Assembly (NCBI RefSeq): GCF_046292685.1
Contig: NZ_JBKBQM010000010.1
Coordinates: forward strand, 8,842 to 72,841
Direction of reading: 5' to 3'
From: Wagnerdoeblera sp046292685
GTDB lineage: Bacteria; Pseudomonadota; Alphaproteobacteria; Rhodobacterales; Rhodobacteraceae
DNA: 64,000 nucleotides
The translations under genes were made by a program, and so were the position numbers. Shown here one piece after another: positions 23,237-31,312 of the stretch (its first letter is position 1; each line of letters begins with the position of its first letter). Under the pieces are notes generated by a model. The model was not told the DNA's origin, did no database searches, and saw only the letters and a list, made by a program, of their open reading frames with translations.

Positions 23237-24724
23237 TCAGAGATCCAGCGTCAGTTGCGCCGGCGCGGCCGGGCGGCGGCGCGGCGCGGGGGCGCGGCGG
23301 TCGTTGACGAAGACGGGCGTGGCCGGGCTGGAGTGGCGTTCGGCGATGCGCGCGGCGGCGGCGGCAAAGCCGGGCGCGCGGCGATGCGCCCACAGGGTTT
23401 CGCGCGCCGCACGGGCCGATTCCGCCGGATCGACCAGCGGTTCGGGGTAGCGCCGGCCCAGCAGGGTGCCTGCGCCGCTCCAGCGCCAGGGGGCGTGCAG
23501 ATGCGGGTCGGGCACCGCCGCCAGTTCCGGCACCCAGCGCCGGGTGAAGGCGCCGGTGGCGTCGTGGTCCTGCCCCTGCTTCACCGGGTTGTAGATGCGG
23601 ATGGTGTTGATGCCGGTCACCCCGGCCTGCATCTGCACCTGCGGCCAGTGGATGCCGGGGTCGTAGTCGGTGAACAGCCGCGCCAGCACCTGCCCCGCCG
23701 CGCGCCAGTCGAGCCCGAGGTGATGCACCGCCACCGACACCAGCATCGCCCGGGCGCGAAAGTTCAGCCAGCCGGTGGCCCGCAGATAGCGCAGGCAGGC
23801 ATCGGCAAAGGGCAGGCCGGTTTCGCCGGCGGCAAAGGCGGCCAGATGCACGGTGTTGCCGGCCGTCACGTCGCAGGCCGGGTGCAGCGGGCGCAGTTCC
23901 ATGTCGGGCCGGTCTTCCAGCCGCTGGTGGAAATGGTCGCGCCAGGCCAGCCGGGCACGGTAGGCACGCAAGGCCCCCGCGGCCAGCGTGCCGGGCCCGA
24001 CCGCCGCCGCCTCGCGCAGCGACAGCGTGCCATAGGCCAGATGCGGCGACAGGCGCGAACAGGCGCGTTCCCCCCCGACGGGCGAAGCCATGGCCGCCTG
24101 ATACCCCTGCCCCCGCCCGGCAGCAAAGCTTTCGGCCAGCGCGAGCCCGGCGCTGCGCGCGCCCGACTGGCGGTGCGGGCACGGGTCGGGCGCCAGGCCC
24201 AGCGCGCGGGCGGCCGGAATCAGCCCCGGCTCCACCCCCGGCACCGGCGTCAGCGCCACCGGATCCAGCCGCGGTGCGGCCAGAAAGGCGGCCTGCGCCT
24301 CGGCCCAGCCGGTGCGGTTCCGCTGGCCGCGGCGGATCGCCGATTGCGGCAGTTCTTCCCACGCCACGCCCTGCGCGCGCGCCCAGGCCGCCAGGCGGCG
24401 GTCGCGGTCATAGGTCCAGAGCGTGCCGGTTTCCTGGTGGCTGACGATGGCGCCGATGCGGTGGGCGCGCACGAGCCGCGCGATGACCTCGACCGCCTCG
24501 CCCGACCGCACCACCAGCGGCGCGCCCAGCGCCGCAAGATCGGCACGCAGGCCCGCCAGCGCCTCGGCCAGCGTGTCCCAGTGCCGGCCCGCCATGTCGG
24601 GTTGCGCCCACAGCCCGGGTTCGGCCACGTAAAGCGGCAGCACCCGGCCCAGGGCTGCCGCCCGGACCAGCGCCGGATGATCGGCGACGCGCAGGTCGCG
24701 CTTGAACCACAGAAGAACATTCAT
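23237..24724 (-). CDS. Cryptochrome/photolyase family FAD protein
   Basis: 495 residues with an N-terminal alpha/beta photolyase domain (MNVLLWFKRDLRVADHPAL, about 1-130) and the C-terminal helical FAD-binding domain. Visible FAD/DNA-contact motifs include SRLSPHLAYGTLSLREA, RLAWRDHFHQRLEDRPD, ATGWLNFRARAMLVSVAVHH, LFTDYDPGIHWPQVQMQAG and NTIRIYNPVKQGQDHD. These fit a blue-light DNA repair enzyme splitting pyrimidine dimers, or a cryptochrome-like photoreceptor; the sequence alone does not decide. The ATG at 24722-24724 gives the exact family N-terminus. It forms an operon with the DUF2256 gene. Confidence 0.9.
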   Translation of the reverse strand: MNVLLWFKRDLRVADHPALVRAAALGRVLPLYVAEPGLWAQPDMAGRHWDTLAEALAGLRADLAALGAPLVVRSGEAVEVIARLVRAHRIGAIVSHQETGTLWTYDRDRRLAAWARAQGVAWEELPQSAIRRGQRNRTGWAEAQAAFLAAPRLDPVALTPVPGVEPGLIPAARALGLAPDPCPHRQSGARSAGLALAESFAAGRGQGYQAAMASPVGGERACSRLSPHLAYGTLSLREAAAVGPGTLAAGALRAYRARLAWRDHFHQRLEDRPDMELRPLHPACDVTAGNTVHLAAFAAGETGLPFADACLRYLRATGWLNFRARAMLVSVAVHHLGLDWRAAGQVLARLFTDYDPGIHWPQVQMQAGVTGINTIRIYNPVKQGQDHDATGAFTRRWVPELAAVPDPHLHAPWRWSGAGTLLGRRYPEPLVDPAESARAARETLWAHRRAPGFAAAAARIAERHSSPATPVFVNDRRAPAPRRRPAAPAQLTLDL

Positions 24725-24932
24725 GGAACAAAAGGTATAGCGCGGCGCGTCGATTCGTAAAGACCCCGGCAAGGCCACCAGATGTGCAGCAGCACCCGGG
24801 TTGCAATGCCGCCGGTTGTGGCAGCGGGGCGGTTGCGCCACGCAGAGGGCAATTTTTCGGGAATTGCCTTGCCACGCTTTGCCTTGGCGGGCGAATCCAC
24901 CTATCCTGCCCGGGCAGAAGCAGGGGTGTGGA

Positions 24933-25424
24933 ATGCAGCGTTTCGAATACAGGGTGATTCCGGCGCCACGCCGGGGCGAGAAGGCCAAGGGGCTGAAGAC
25001 CACCGAGGCGCGGTTCGCCCATGCCTTGACCCAGACGATGAACCAGATGGCCGCCGATGGCTGGGAATACCTGCGCGCCGACACCCTGCCGGCCGAGGAA
25101 CGCGTGGGCCTGACCGGGCGGACGACGACGTTTCAGCACCTGCTGGTGTTCCGCCGCGCGCTGCCGGCCGCCGCCACCGCCACCGCCGCCGCGGCCGAGG
25201 TGCCGGCCCCGGCGCTGCACCTGGCACGCCCGGCCGCCCCCCCCGCCGAGGACGAGCCCGCCGCCTTGCCCGAACCCGATGCGCTGGACGTGGCCGCGCG
25301 CCGCGCCGCGCTGATCGCTCGGCCGCAATTCGGCACAGCCCCGCGGCTTTCGGCCAAGGCGGAAACCGGGCTTGCGCCTTCGGTCGGGCCGGCCCCCGGC
25401 GGCGGCGGGCAGGCCGCGCAATAG
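24933..25424 (+). CDS. DUF4177 domain-containing protein
   Basis: 163 residues. The first 75 are a compact DUF4177-like domain (MQRFEYRVIPAPRRGEKAKG, FAHALTQTMNQMAADGWEYL, then TTTFQHLLVFRRAL). The rest is a low-complexity Ala/Pro-rich tail that is probably disordered. There is no signal peptide. The function of DUF4177 is unknown. The gene is divergent from the photolyase and ends two bases from the BolA gene on the opposite strand. Confidence 0.78.
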   Translation: MQRFEYRVIPAPRRGEKAKGLKTTEARFAHALTQTMNQMAADGWEYLRADTLPAEERVGLTGRTTTFQHLLVFRRALPAAATATAAAAEVPAPALHLARPAAPPAEDEPAALPEPDALDVAARRAALIARPQFGTAPRLSAKAETGLAPSVGPAPGGGGQAAQ

Positions 25425-25426
25425 GC

Positions 25427-25684
25427 TCAGGCTTCGATCTCCAGCGCGAGGGCGTGAATCCGGCCCATCAGCTCGGGCCCCAGCGCGGCATGCACCGCGC
25501 GATGGCGCGCGATGCGCGACTGCCCGGCAAAGGCGGCCGACCGGATCGCCACCCGGAAATGGCTTTCGCCCGACCCGTCGTCGCCGGCATGCCCGGCGTG
25601 GCGGTGGCTTTCGTTCACCACGTCCAGCCGCTCGGGCGCGAAGGCTTCGGAAAGTTGACGGCGAATTTGGTCCTCGACCCGCAT
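25427..25684 (-). CDS. bolA: BolA family protein
   Basis: 85-residue BolA-fold protein with the family core RLDVVNESHRHAGHAG, SHFRVAIRSAAFAGQSRIAR and HRAVHAALGPELMGRIHALA. BolA proteins pair with monothiol glutaredoxins to handle [2Fe-2S] clusters, and some act as transcription factors. The conserved histidine in RHRAVH is a cluster ligand. No grxD is in the window. The divergent J-domain gene starts 85 bases away, a neighbour relationship seen in other Rhodobacterales. Confidence 0.92.
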   Translation of the reverse strand: MRVEDQIRRQLSEAFAPERLDVVNESHRHAGHAGDDGSGESHFRVAIRSAAFAGQSRIARHRAVHAALGPELMGRIHALALEIEA

Positions 25685-25769
25685 TTTTGCCCGGCCCCCC
25701 CCTTCAAGTGCGCGTGGAATAACCTAGACTTGCCCGCCTGAGTCGGAAAGGCAAGACCGGAGCCCGCAC

Positions 25770-26399
25770 ATGACCACCCGTTCGCCATTTGATTTCGACA
25801 TCCGCGTGTCGGCCGACAAGAAGCGCAAGGCACGCGGCCGTCGTGGCATGTCGGGCGCCGTGGAGGGCACCGACCGCCCCTGCACCTATCCGGGTTGCAA
25901 GGAGGCCGGCCAGTATCGGGCCCCGAAATCGCCCGACCTGCTGGACGAATTCGTCTGGTTCTGCCGCGAGCATGTGCGCGAATACAACCTGAAGTGGAAC
26001 TTTTTCCAGGGCCAGACCGAGGAGGAGTTCCAGCGCTTCATCGACAAGGATCGCGTCTGGGGGCGGGAAACCCGGCCCTTCGGCCAGCGCGCCGACGAAG
26101 GCCGCGCCTGGGAACGGCTGGGCGTGAACGACCCGCTGCAGATCCTGGGCGACAAGGGCACGCGCTCGGCGCCGTCCTCGGTCAGCACGCGCCGCCTGCC
26201 GCCGACCGAACGCAAGGCGCTGGAGATCCTCGATGCCCGCGACACCTGGACGCGCACCGAGATTCGCAAGCAATACAAGAGCCTGGTCAAGGATCTGCAC
26301 CCCGACCTGAACGGCGGCAACCGCGCCGACGAAGACCGCCTTCAAGAAGTGGTCTGGGCCTGGGACCAGCTGAAGGACAGCCGCCACTTCAAGGACTGA
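25770..26399 (+). CDS. J-domain (DnaJ-like) protein
   Basis: 209-residue cytosolic protein with a C-terminal J domain (about 153-207): DTWTRTEIRKQYKSLVKDLH, the invariant HPD in LHPDLNGGNRADEDR, then LQEVVWAWDQLKDS. It has no G/F region or zinc fingers, so it is a class C co-chaperone for DnaK. The N-terminal part contains CTYPGCKEAGQYRAPKSPD and WFCREHVREYNLKWNFF, with cysteines and histidines that could bind a metal. Client unknown. The gene is divergent from bolA. Confidence 0.92.
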   Translation: MTTRSPFDFDIRVSADKKRKARGRRGMSGAVEGTDRPCTYPGCKEAGQYRAPKSPDLLDEFVWFCREHVREYNLKWNFFQGQTEEEFQRFIDKDRVWGRETRPFGQRADEGRAWERLGVNDPLQILGDKGTRSAPSSVSTRRLPPTERKALEILDARDTWTRTEIRKQYKSLVKDLHPDLNGGNRADEDRLQEVVWAWDQLKDSRHFKD

Positions 26400-26425
26400 A
26401 GGGCGGCCGCACCGGTGCCGCGCGA

Positions 26426-27994
26426 TCAGAAGTCGGTCGGCGCGCCGCCTTCCTGCTTGCGGCGGGCGACGAATTCTTCCAGCGCGCCCTTGTGGTCGGG
26501 GTTCATCGCCGGCGGCTCGAACTCGGCCAGGATCGCCTTGTAGATGCGGTGCGCGCGCTCGGCCGTCCAGACGGCGCCATCGGCCTGCCACGCTTCGTAG
26601 TTGCGCCAGTCGCTGGCGATCGGGGCGTAGAACGCGGTGGTGTAGCGCTCTTGCGTGTGCTGGCAGCCGAAATAGTGGCCGCCGGCGCCGACCTCGGCGA
26701 TGGTGTCGAAGGCGATGTCCTCGGGCGTGGTGGCCCAGGTCGCCTGTTCGAAATAGCGCTGGATCATCTGCAGCACCTCGCAGTCCATCACGAACTTTTC
26801 GGGGCTGGCGATCAGCCCGCCTTCCAGCCAGCCGGCCGCGTGATAGACAAGGTTGGTGCCCGATTGCACCGCCGCCCACAGCGAGTTGCAGGTTTCCCAC
26901 ATCGCCTGCCCGTCGGGCACGTTGGCCGCGCATACCCCGGACGACCGCATCGGCAAGCCGTAATGGCGCACGAGCTGCCCGGTCATCTGGGTCGCGCGCA
27001 TGTATTCCGGCGTGCCGAAGGCGGGGGCGCCCGATTTCATGTCCACGTTGCTGGTGAAGGTGCCGATGGCCACCGGGCAACCGGGGCGGATCACCTGCAG
27101 CAGCGCAATGGCCGACAGCGCCTCGGCGATCGACAGCGCGACCGCGCCCGACATGGTCACCGGCGCCATAGCCCCCGCCAGCGTGAAGGGCGTGACCACC
27201 ACCGGCTGCCCGCGCCGCGCCAGCCGCATCGCGCCGTCCAGCATCGGGAAATCGTGCTTGAGCGGGCTGACCGAGTTGATGTTGGTATACATCCGCGGTT
27301 TCGCCTCGAATTCGTCATGGCTCAGCCCGCCGGCCAGGCGGACCATTTCCATCACATCCTCGACCCGTTCGGCGCCCAGACTGTAGGCATGGCAGACCTT
27401 GTCGGTCAGCACGAGCTTTTCATACAGGCAGTCGAGGTGCCGCACGCTGGGGTGAATGTCGATCGGCTCCACCGGATAGCCGCCGGCGACATGGATGCAG
27501 TTGAAATACTGCGTCAGCTTGATGAACTCCCGGAACGTCGCAAAATCGCCGGCGCGCTTGCCGCGTTCCAGATCCCAGGCATTCGGCGGGCTCGAGACGT
27601 TGACGAAGACCATGTGCTTGCCGCCGATCACGATTTCGCGGTCGGGGTTGCGCGGGGTGATGGTAAAGCTGGCGGGCGCCTTGCGCACCTGCTCCATCAC
27701 GAAATGCTCGTCCATGCGCACATTGGTGCCCGAGACGATGCAGCCCGCGCGGCGCAGGATCTCGACCGCCTCGGGGTTCAGCATCTCGATGCCGATTTCG
27801 GACAGAATCCGCATCGCCCCGCGGTGAATCGCCATCACCCCGTCGTGGTCCAGCGGCTCGGTCGGCCGGTCGGGGTTGAGCGGGATGCGCCACGACATCT
27901 GGTCGATGGCATGTCCGCCGCTGCGGCGCTGGTTGCCCGCCCGGCCGCCGCCCCGCGATCCGGCGCGGCGCTTGCCTGCTGTATCGTCGCTCAT
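26426..27994 (-). CDS. Non-pyrrolysine MttB-family methyltransferase
   Basis: 522-residue protein of the trimethylamine methyltransferase (MttB) superfamily, TIM-barrel enzymes that move a methyl group from a quaternary or tertiary amine to a corrinoid protein. Seen are EILRRAGCIVSGTNVRMDEH, FGTPEYMRATQMTGQLVRHY and GSGTNLVYHAAGWLEGG-like blocks. The frame is open without any internal TAG, so it belongs to the pyrrolysine-free branch (as in MtgB, glycine betaine methyltransferase). The N-terminus is basic and low-complexity. No corrinoid protein or methyltransferase partner lies nearby, so it must work with proteins encoded elsewhere. Confidence 0.85.
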   Translation of the reverse strand: MSDDTAGKRRAGSRGGGRAGNQRRSGGHAIDQMSWRIPLNPDRPTEPLDHDGVMAIHRGAMRILSEIGIEMLNPEAVEILRRAGCIVSGTNVRMDEHFVMEQVRKAPASFTITPRNPDREIVIGGKHMVFVNVSSPPNAWDLERGKRAGDFATFREFIKLTQYFNCIHVAGGYPVEPIDIHPSVRHLDCLYEKLVLTDKVCHAYSLGAERVEDVMEMVRLAGGLSHDEFEAKPRMYTNINSVSPLKHDFPMLDGAMRLARRGQPVVVTPFTLAGAMAPVTMSGAVALSIAEALSAIALLQVIRPGCPVAIGTFTSNVDMKSGAPAFGTPEYMRATQMTGQLVRHYGLPMRSSGVCAANVPDGQAMWETCNSLWAAVQSGTNLVYHAAGWLEGGLIASPEKFVMDCEVLQMIQRYFEQATWATTPEDIAFDTIAEVGAGGHYFGCQHTQERYTTAFYAPIASDWRNYEAWQADGAVWTAERAHRIYKAILAEFEPPAMNPDHKGALEEFVARRKQEGGAPTDF

Positions 27995-28095
27995 GGCGCA
28001 TCCTTCCGCTCAAGCTGTCTGTCCGAGGCAGCATGACGGCAAGCGTCGGGCAGATGTTTCGCCGGATGCGACAGGTTCAGGTCGTTTTCGCGCCT

Positions 28096-28794
28096 TCAGG
28101 CGGCAGCCTGACGGTCCAGCCAGGCCGGAAGGCTGCCGATGTCGGGCAGCACGGTATCGGCATGGGGGGCCAGTTCGGCGGTGCGGGCGATGCCGGTCAG
28201 CACCCCGATGCGGCGCATGCCGGCATGGGCGCCGGCGTGCAGGTCGTGCAGGCTGTCGCCCACCATCACCACCTCGCGCGGCGCCAGCCCCATGGCCGCA
28301 CAAAACGCCAGAAGCTGCCCGGGCGCCGGCTTGGCCCCATGGCCGGAATCGCAGCCGGCGACGAAATCGAACAGGTCGGCCACGCCGGCGCGGTTCAGGT
28401 GGGCATGGGCCGGCATTTCGGCATCGTTGGTCACCAGCCCGATGCGCAGCCCGCGCGCGCGCAGGCCTTGCAACAGCGGGCGCAGCGGCACGGCCTCGGC
28501 CAGCGGCACATCCGCGGCCAGGGTGTTCATCCGCTCGACCAGACGGGCCGGCACGCAACCGGGCAGATGCGGCGCCAGCAGCGCGGCCAGCTCCACCGGC
28601 GTGCCGCCGATGACCGGGCTGTCCCAGGCGAAATCCCGCGTCGCCAGATCGAAGCCGACCACCCGGCCCAGCGCCTCGGCCCGGGCGGCATCGCCCTGCG
28701 CCAGTTCCAGCGTCAGCCGCGCGGCCCATTCGGCCCAGGTGCGGCGAAAGTCGAACAGCGTGCCGTCCTTGTCGAAGATGATGCCGCCGATCAT
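28096..28794 (-). CDS. HAD-family hydrolase, phosphoglycolate-phosphatase-like
   Basis: 232-residue HAD superfamily phosphatase. Motif I is FDKDGTLFDF, motif II is GLVTNDAE, the motif III lysine is in GAKPAPGQ, and motif IV is VVMVGDSLHDL. A helical cap inserted after motif I (about 15-80) fits the Gph/PGP subgroup that dephosphorylates 2-phosphoglycolate or similar small phosphates. The start chosen is ATG 28792-28794, directly before the MIGGIIFDKDGT strand; an upstream ATG would add four residues. Substrate not fixed. Confidence 0.88.
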   Translation of the reverse strand: MIGGIIFDKDGTLFDFRRTWAEWAARLTLELAQGDAARAEALGRVVGFDLATRDFAWDSPVIGGTPVELAALLAPHLPGCVPARLVERMNTLAADVPLAEAVPLRPLLQGLRARGLRIGLVTNDAEMPAHAHLNRAGVADLFDFVAGCDSGHGAKPAPGQLLAFCAAMGLAPREVVMVGDSLHDLHAGAHAGMRRIGVLTGIARTAELAPHADTVLPDIGSLPAWLDRQAAA

Positions 28795-28862
28795 GCGCCC
28801 CCCCAATTGGCTTTCCCCGCCGCACCCTGCCCGGGCCGCTGCGGCGGCGCAAGGGGGCGCCG

Positions 28863-29141
28863 TCAGGTCCAGTGCCAGGCCTGCCCGCCCGGCAGGCGGG
28901 CGCGGGCCTCTGCCGGTTGCGTGGGCGCGATGCCTGCGGCGGCGGCAAAATCCAGCACGCGGCGGTCGTCCTCCAGCAGGAAATCCAGCACCGCCCCCAG
29001 AAAGGCCGGATCGGCCGCCCGGGCGCGCAGGTCTGCCGGGCTGGCGCCGCTGGCAGCCAGAAAGGCGGCGAACAGGTCATCCTGCGCCGCGATGTGCGAC
29101 AGCGCCTGCAAGCCCAGGATTTCGGCCTGTTCGCGGGTCAT
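28863..29141 (-). CDS. DUF3572 family protein
   Basis: 92-residue helical protein of the DUF3572 family, found in alphaproteobacteria. Conserved parts are EQAEILGLQALSHIAAQDDL, FLAASGASPADLRARAADPA and FLGAVLDFLLEDDRRVLDFA. The family usually sits next to the pleD or ctrA-type response regulator genes; here it is divergent from pleD across 150 bases. Function unknown. The ATG at 29139-29141 matches the conserved N-terminus; an upstream ATG in frame would add ten residues. Confidence 0.82.
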   Translation of the reverse strand: MTREQAEILGLQALSHIAAQDDLFAAFLAASGASPADLRARAADPAFLGAVLDFLLEDDRRVLDFAAAAGIAPTQPAEARARLPGGQAWHWT

Positions 29142-29291
29142 GCCCGTTTCCTTCTGCGCGGGTTTCCGCACGATTCCGGCAACCTTTTCTGGCCTGACGC
29201 GGACGGAAACCTTTTGTTAACCATTGGCAGGGAATCTGCGACACATAAGGTATGCGCGCAACCCGTCACGAGCGAGAGGAGTCACAGTGCC

Positions 29292-30659
29292 ATGACGCGC
29301 AGGATTCTGATCGTCGATGACGTTCCCACCAACCGGATCATCCTCAAGGTCAAGCTGACGGCCGCGTGTTACGAGGCGGTGCAGGCCGCCAGCGGCCCCG
29401 AGGCGCTGGAGATCGCGCGCCGCGACCCGCCCGATCTGGTGCTGTTGGACTATGCCATGCCGGACATGGATGGCATCGCGGTCTGCCGCGCCTTGCGCGC
29501 CGATCCGGCGACGGCGCGGGTGCCGGTCATCATGGTGACCGCCTCGGGCGACGAAGAAGCCAAGATCGCCGCCTTGCGCGCCGGGGCGGACGATTTCCTC
29601 GTCAAGCCCATCGACGACCGCATGTTGCTCGCGCGCATCCGCAACCTGCTGCGCGCGCGGGGCGACGATCTGGGCGCCGGCTCGGCGGCGCTGGACGAAT
29701 TCGGCCTGGCCGAGCCCGCGGCGGGCTTCGACCTGCCGCCGCGGGTGGCGCTGATCGCACCGCGGCCCGAAACCGGCCTGCGCTGGCGCAGCGTGCTGGC
29801 GCCGCATCTGTTCGCGGCCATTACCCCGATGGCGCGCGAGGCCGCGCTGGAAGGTGCGGGGGGGGCGGCGGACCTGTATCTCATCGGCCTCGATCTCGAC
29901 GCGCCGGGCAGCGGGTTGCAACTGATGTCGGAACTGCGCTCGCGCCCGGGAAGCGCCCATGCCGCGATCTGCCTGGTGCTGCCGGCCGAAGGCCAGGGGC
30001 AGGCGGCAACGGCGCTGGATCTGGGCGCCGACGACGTGCTGCGCGAAGGCTTCGACGGGGCCGAGGTGGCGTTGCGCGCCCAGGCCCTGATCGCCCGCAA
30101 GCGCGCCGCCGACCGCCAGCGCGCCCGCCTGGCCGAAGGGTTGCGTCTGGCTTTGACCGACCCGCTGACCGGCCTGCACAACCGCCGCTACGCCTTGCCG
30201 ATGCTGGGGCGAATGCTGGCCGAGGCGGCGGCGCACGGCCGGACCTGCGCGGTGATGGTGCTGGACATCGACCGCTTCAAGTCGGTGAACGACCGGTTCG
30301 GGCATGCCGCGGGCGACAAGGTGCTGACAGGGGTGTCCGCGCGCCTGTCGGTGGCCTTGCGCCCGGGCGACCTGATTGCCCGCATCGGCGGCGAGGAGTT
30401 TCTGGTTGCCCTGCCCGGCGTGACCGAGGCCGAGGCGCTGATCCTGGCCGAACGCCTGCGGCATGCGGTTTCCGAACGCCCCTTTGCGATCGACCTGTCC
30501 GAACCCCCGCTGCGCGTCACGGTGTCGATCGGGGTGGCGCTGGCCTCGACCCCGGCCGAAACCGCCGAGTCGGCGCTGGCGCGCGCCGACCGCGCCTTGC
30601 TGGCCGCCAAGGCCGACGGGCGCGACCAGGTGATGAATGCCGGCCGCAACGCCGCCTGA
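29292..30659 (+). CDS. pleD: PleD-type diguanylate cyclase response regulator
   Basis: 455 residues in PleD order: receiver 1 (about 1-120, phospho-acceptor Asp53 in VLLDYAMPDMDG, Lys in FLVKPID), a degenerate receiver 2 (about 150-270, GADDVLREGF), and a GGDEF domain. The active site reads GGEEF (366-370) and an allosteric I-site RPGD (357-360) sits five residues before it, so cyclic di-GMP synthesis with product inhibition is expected. In Caulobacter PleD controls the motile-to-sessile switch. Here it is followed by an H-NOX-like gene and a second cyclase, a signalling island. Confidence 0.95.
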   Translation: MTRRILIVDDVPTNRIILKVKLTAACYEAVQAASGPEALEIARRDPPDLVLLDYAMPDMDGIAVCRALRADPATARVPVIMVTASGDEEAKIAALRAGADDFLVKPIDDRMLLARIRNLLRARGDDLGAGSAALDEFGLAEPAAGFDLPPRVALIAPRPETGLRWRSVLAPHLFAAITPMAREAALEGAGGAADLYLIGLDLDAPGSGLQLMSELRSRPGSAHAAICLVLPAEGQGQAATALDLGADDVLREGFDGAEVALRAQALIARKRAADRQRARLAEGLRLALTDPLTGLHNRRYALPMLGRMLAEAAAHGRTCAVMVLDIDRFKSVNDRFGHAAGDKVLTGVSARLSVALRPGDLIARIGGEEFLVALPGVTEAEALILAERLRHAVSERPFAIDLSEPPLRVTVSIGVALASTPAETAESALARADRALLAAKADGRDQVMNAGRNAA

Positions 30660-30727
30660 GCGGGGATTCGGGGTTTGTTAACACGCCCCCGTTAGGCTTG
30701 CGGGACACGGCAAGCGAGGCGGGTGGC

Positions 30728-31309
30728 ATGCATGGTCTGATGAACCGCGCGATCCAGGGATTTCTGCGCGATGTCTACGGGGCCGATCTGTGGTCCGGCG
30801 TCGCCCGCGGCGCCGACCTTGGGGCCGACGGGTTCGAGGCGATGCTGCATTACGACGACAGTCTGACGGCCCGGGTGCTGGATCAGGCGTCGCGCGCCCT
30901 GGGCCGGGCGCGCGAGACCATTCTGGAAGATATCGGCACCTGGCTGGTCGCATCGCAGGCCGGGCAACCCCTTCGGCGGCTGCTGCGCTTCGGCGGCGTC
31001 AGCTTCACCGATTTCCTGCATTCGCTGGAGGATCTGCCGGGGCGCGGGCGGCTGGCCCTGCCCGACCTCGGTCTTCCGGCGCTGCGGTTGCAGGAACCGC
31101 AACCGGGCATCTACCTCTTGACCTGCGAAGGGCTGGCGGGCTTCGGGCATGTGCTGGTCGGGCTGCTGCGCGGCATGGCCGACGATTACGGCGCCCTGGT
31201 GCTGCTGGACCACGAAGGCGGCGACGACGGGTCGGAAACCGTGCGCATCCACCTGCTCGCCGCCGATTTCGCCGAAGGCCGGCGGTTCGACCTGGTGGGC
31301 GGGGGGTAG
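30728..31309 (+). CDS. H-NOX-like protein lacking the heme-ligating histidine
   Basis: 193-residue protein with the H-NOX (heme nitric oxide/oxygen binding) fold pattern, starting MHGLMNRAIQGFLRDVYGAD and containing FEAMLHYDDSLTARVLDQAS and LEDIGTWLVASQAGQPLRRL. At the position of the proximal heme ligand (the family pattern is DF-x7-H), it reads DFLHSLEDLP, so Pro104 replaces histidine. The YxSxR propionate-binding motif is also not recognisable (IYLLTCEGLAG). A different histidine, His98, is nearby. The protein may have lost heme, bind it differently, or sense something else. Directly followed by its likely partner cyclase (four-base gap). Confidence 0.75.
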   Translation: MHGLMNRAIQGFLRDVYGADLWSGVARGADLGADGFEAMLHYDDSLTARVLDQASRALGRARETILEDIGTWLVASQAGQPLRRLLRFGGVSFTDFLHSLEDLPGRGRLALPDLGLPALRLQEPQPGIYLLTCEGLAGFGHVLVGLLRGMADDYGALVLLDHEGGDDGSETVRIHLLAADFAEGRRFDLVGGG

Positions 31310-31312
31310 GCG

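Noticed and set aside
26426..27994. Possible pyrrolysine-containing MttB
   Set aside because: The reading frame is continuous without an internal TAG, so no amber decoding is needed.
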